A stretch of 64,000 nt of DNA from Phalacrocorax aristotelis. Its lineage: Eukaryota > Chordata > Aves > Suliformes > Phalacrocoracidae. The number at the start of each line of letters is the position of its first letter. Positions within the stretch are counted from its first letter, which is position 1. Position numbers and translations under genes: made by a program. The notes beneath the pieces are model-generated. The model was given only the letters and a program-made list of their open reading frames with translations, had not been told where the DNA came from and did not search any database. This document shows, one piece after another, positions 62,321-64,000 of the stretch. The stretch is taken from contig NC_134283.1 in the NCBI RefSeq assembly GCF_949628215.1, forward strand, positions 23,290,975 to 23,354,974. Reading direction: 5' to 3'.

Positions 62321-64000
62321 GTAAGAGAATTATTGTAGCAATAGTAGAAGGCAGTTGGAGAAGTTTTTCCCTGTTATCTCTCGACAGATTGAGGAACAAC
62401 ATAGGTTAATAATGTTATTGACTATTTAGTCTGTCAGATAGTCCAGGGGAAGCTGTTGGCTGCTGTACCTAGGGCCAGGTTGTTACTGGCTTACTGGCTC
62501 ATCAGGTGCTTCAGGGTCCTAGGTTGTCTGGTACTTTTTGAAGTGAAGGTAATGGAAGTGCACAAATAGATGAAAGTGAGTGCAAAGTGGGTTTTTACAG
62601 CAACCTAGGGATAGCCTCCACTTTCTTCTTCCTTCCTCCCTCCCTTCCTAACTTCATGCTGATTTGTTAATGTCTTAGCATTGAACTGCTGTTTCCATAG
62701 CCACTTATGTGACTCCAGACTTGAAGCCTACTTTAGAACCCCACATTATGTATGTGTAGTTACAGATTTCCTTTCCAGTTAACCCAAGGAGTAGGCTGGC
62801 TTTCCAGAAGGCTGAGAGGAAGTGTCTGTTTCTGAACAGTTCTTCAGACACTGCATCAGTCTGCTCTGTTGCCCCAGGAGTTGCTTATGCCTTTTGGAAG
62901 AACGTATTCATCAGACTTGAGTTCTCTTCAATCAAGGCCATATTTCAGAATGCTCAGAGCATGTTTCAATGGTGTCTTTCGGTTACTGCTCCTAAACTCT
63001 TTCAAAGTACAATACATCCTGAAATAAAAAAACTGAACTAAGGACATCCTAAAAGAATCCAGTTGCCAGGATTTGAGGCCTATTGTGGGGAAATACAGCT
63101 GTAATGAGAATATCAATGCCTGTAGGTATTTGTGCAGCGTGGGAGGCACAAAGGTGACAGCTGAACTAGTATACTTTTGCCACAAGGAAAACTGTGGGTG
63201 TTCGTAGGGTGTATATGTTTATTTTTAACACAGCCATGTGAAGAGATGGAAAGATGGTGATAAAGACATCTCTGCTGATAGGGTGGGACAGTAAGAGTAG
63301 CATCTTACAGGTCTCATTGAGCAAGAAGAGAAGAAAAGCAGGAAGAAAAGATGAAAAATTATGCCCTCTTGTCATAAAACTTATGTTGGGAACCTCAGCA
63401 TAACTAGTCTTTTCCACTGCATCCTGCTCCTCGTCCCTCTGGCACACAGAAATATTTCTTTAGAAGAAGGTAACGCAAGCAGCCATGGTAGTTCACCCGA
63501 GCCTTGCTTTCTCTGAGAGACTCCTGACCCTTGAGCTGTGGAGTTTAACACTCGGGGGTACTTGAAGAACTCTAGTAGTTGGGCTTGTCTTCTATAACAG
63601 GGCATGTGTCCTAGCTCTTGGGGAGGGTTGTGAAGTTGGCACCATTACCAGATATGCCGGATCCTTGGGCTGCACCCAGTTTGCAAGGGAAACTGGCAGG
63701 CAAGAAGCCCTCCTGGACCACTATTCTTCTAGACAGGGAGGTTCTTAGTATTTCAGTTCTGTTCATGTCATTTTCCTTCCGCTCTTGCTCATTATGAAGT
63801 GAAGAAGTTGGAGTGAAGTTAGAGGATGCAGATCAGACTTGGAAGAAACTGATATGAGTAGTTTACAGCAAAGAAGAGGTGAGGTGTGGACTATAACCTG
63901 AGCCTTAGCTGGAGGGAGTTTATGACAATCTGTGAATATAGGAGGTGCTCACAGAGTGACCCTTGTAATGTGATTTTGTTGCTCTGCTCGTCTCTGCATT
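62321..64000 (+). other. CENPT: CENPT intron continuing past the window
   Basis: A GTAAGA donor at 62321 opens an intron. I find no histone-fold sequence or convincing exon to the right edge, and no clear repeat. Confidence 0.6.

Noticed and set aside
1-64000. Prokaryotic-type systems (operons, CRISPR, phage islands)
   Set aside because: All recognised genes are vertebrate split genes, and there are no spaced repeat arrays or dense co-directional frames.

Overview
This is a vertebrate nuclear window, almost certainly from a bird. It has split genes with GT-AG introns, three CpG-rich promoter blocks, several truncated CR1 LINE copies and a solo LTR-like repeat of a type I associate with non-galliform birds. 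I recognise four genes from their exon translations: EDC4, NUTF2 and THAP11 on the minus strand and CENPT on the plus strand. The order matches human 16q22.1 (CENPT, THAP11, NUTF2, EDC4), read in the opposite direction.

Layout: 179-12130 holds the first nine coding exons of EDC4 (about 361 codons; the gene leaves the window on the left). 12131-12490 is its CpG promoter. 12.5-14.1 kb is a short gap. NUTF2 runs from a noncoding first exon near 40.9-41.0 kb, through coding exons at 30.1, 26.6 and 22.5 kb, to two different terminal coding exons: the standard one at 14564-14677 and a second, diverged but intact one at 18853-18963. 41.2-45.8 kb is intergenic with nothing recognised. THAP11 is a single-exon gene at 47967-48692 with a roughly 2.1 kb 3' UTR. 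CENPT starts 374 bp away on the other strand, so THAP11 and CENPT share a bidirectional CpG promoter. Ten coding exons of CENPT, plus one candidate, lie between 49066 and 62320; its C-terminal histone-fold exons are beyond the right edge.

The products are housekeeping factors: EDC4 is a scaffold of mRNA decapping, NUTF2 carries RanGDP into the nucleus, THAP11 is a zinc-finger transcription factor of the ZNF143/HCFC1 group, and CENPT is an inner-kinetochore protein. A possible link between them is regulatory. The NUTF2 promoter and the THAP11-CENPT promoter both carry sequences resembling the ZNF143/THAP11 recognition element.

The main points for follow-up are the duplicated alternative terminal exon of NUTF2, a probable minor-spliceosome (U12-type) intron in EDC4, the motif clusters in the two promoters, the absence of a polyglutamine tract in THAP11, and the uncertain exon 1 boundary of CENPT beside a GGGAGA repeat. 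All exon boundaries were read by eye from splice motifs and frame continuity; none has been tested against transcripts.
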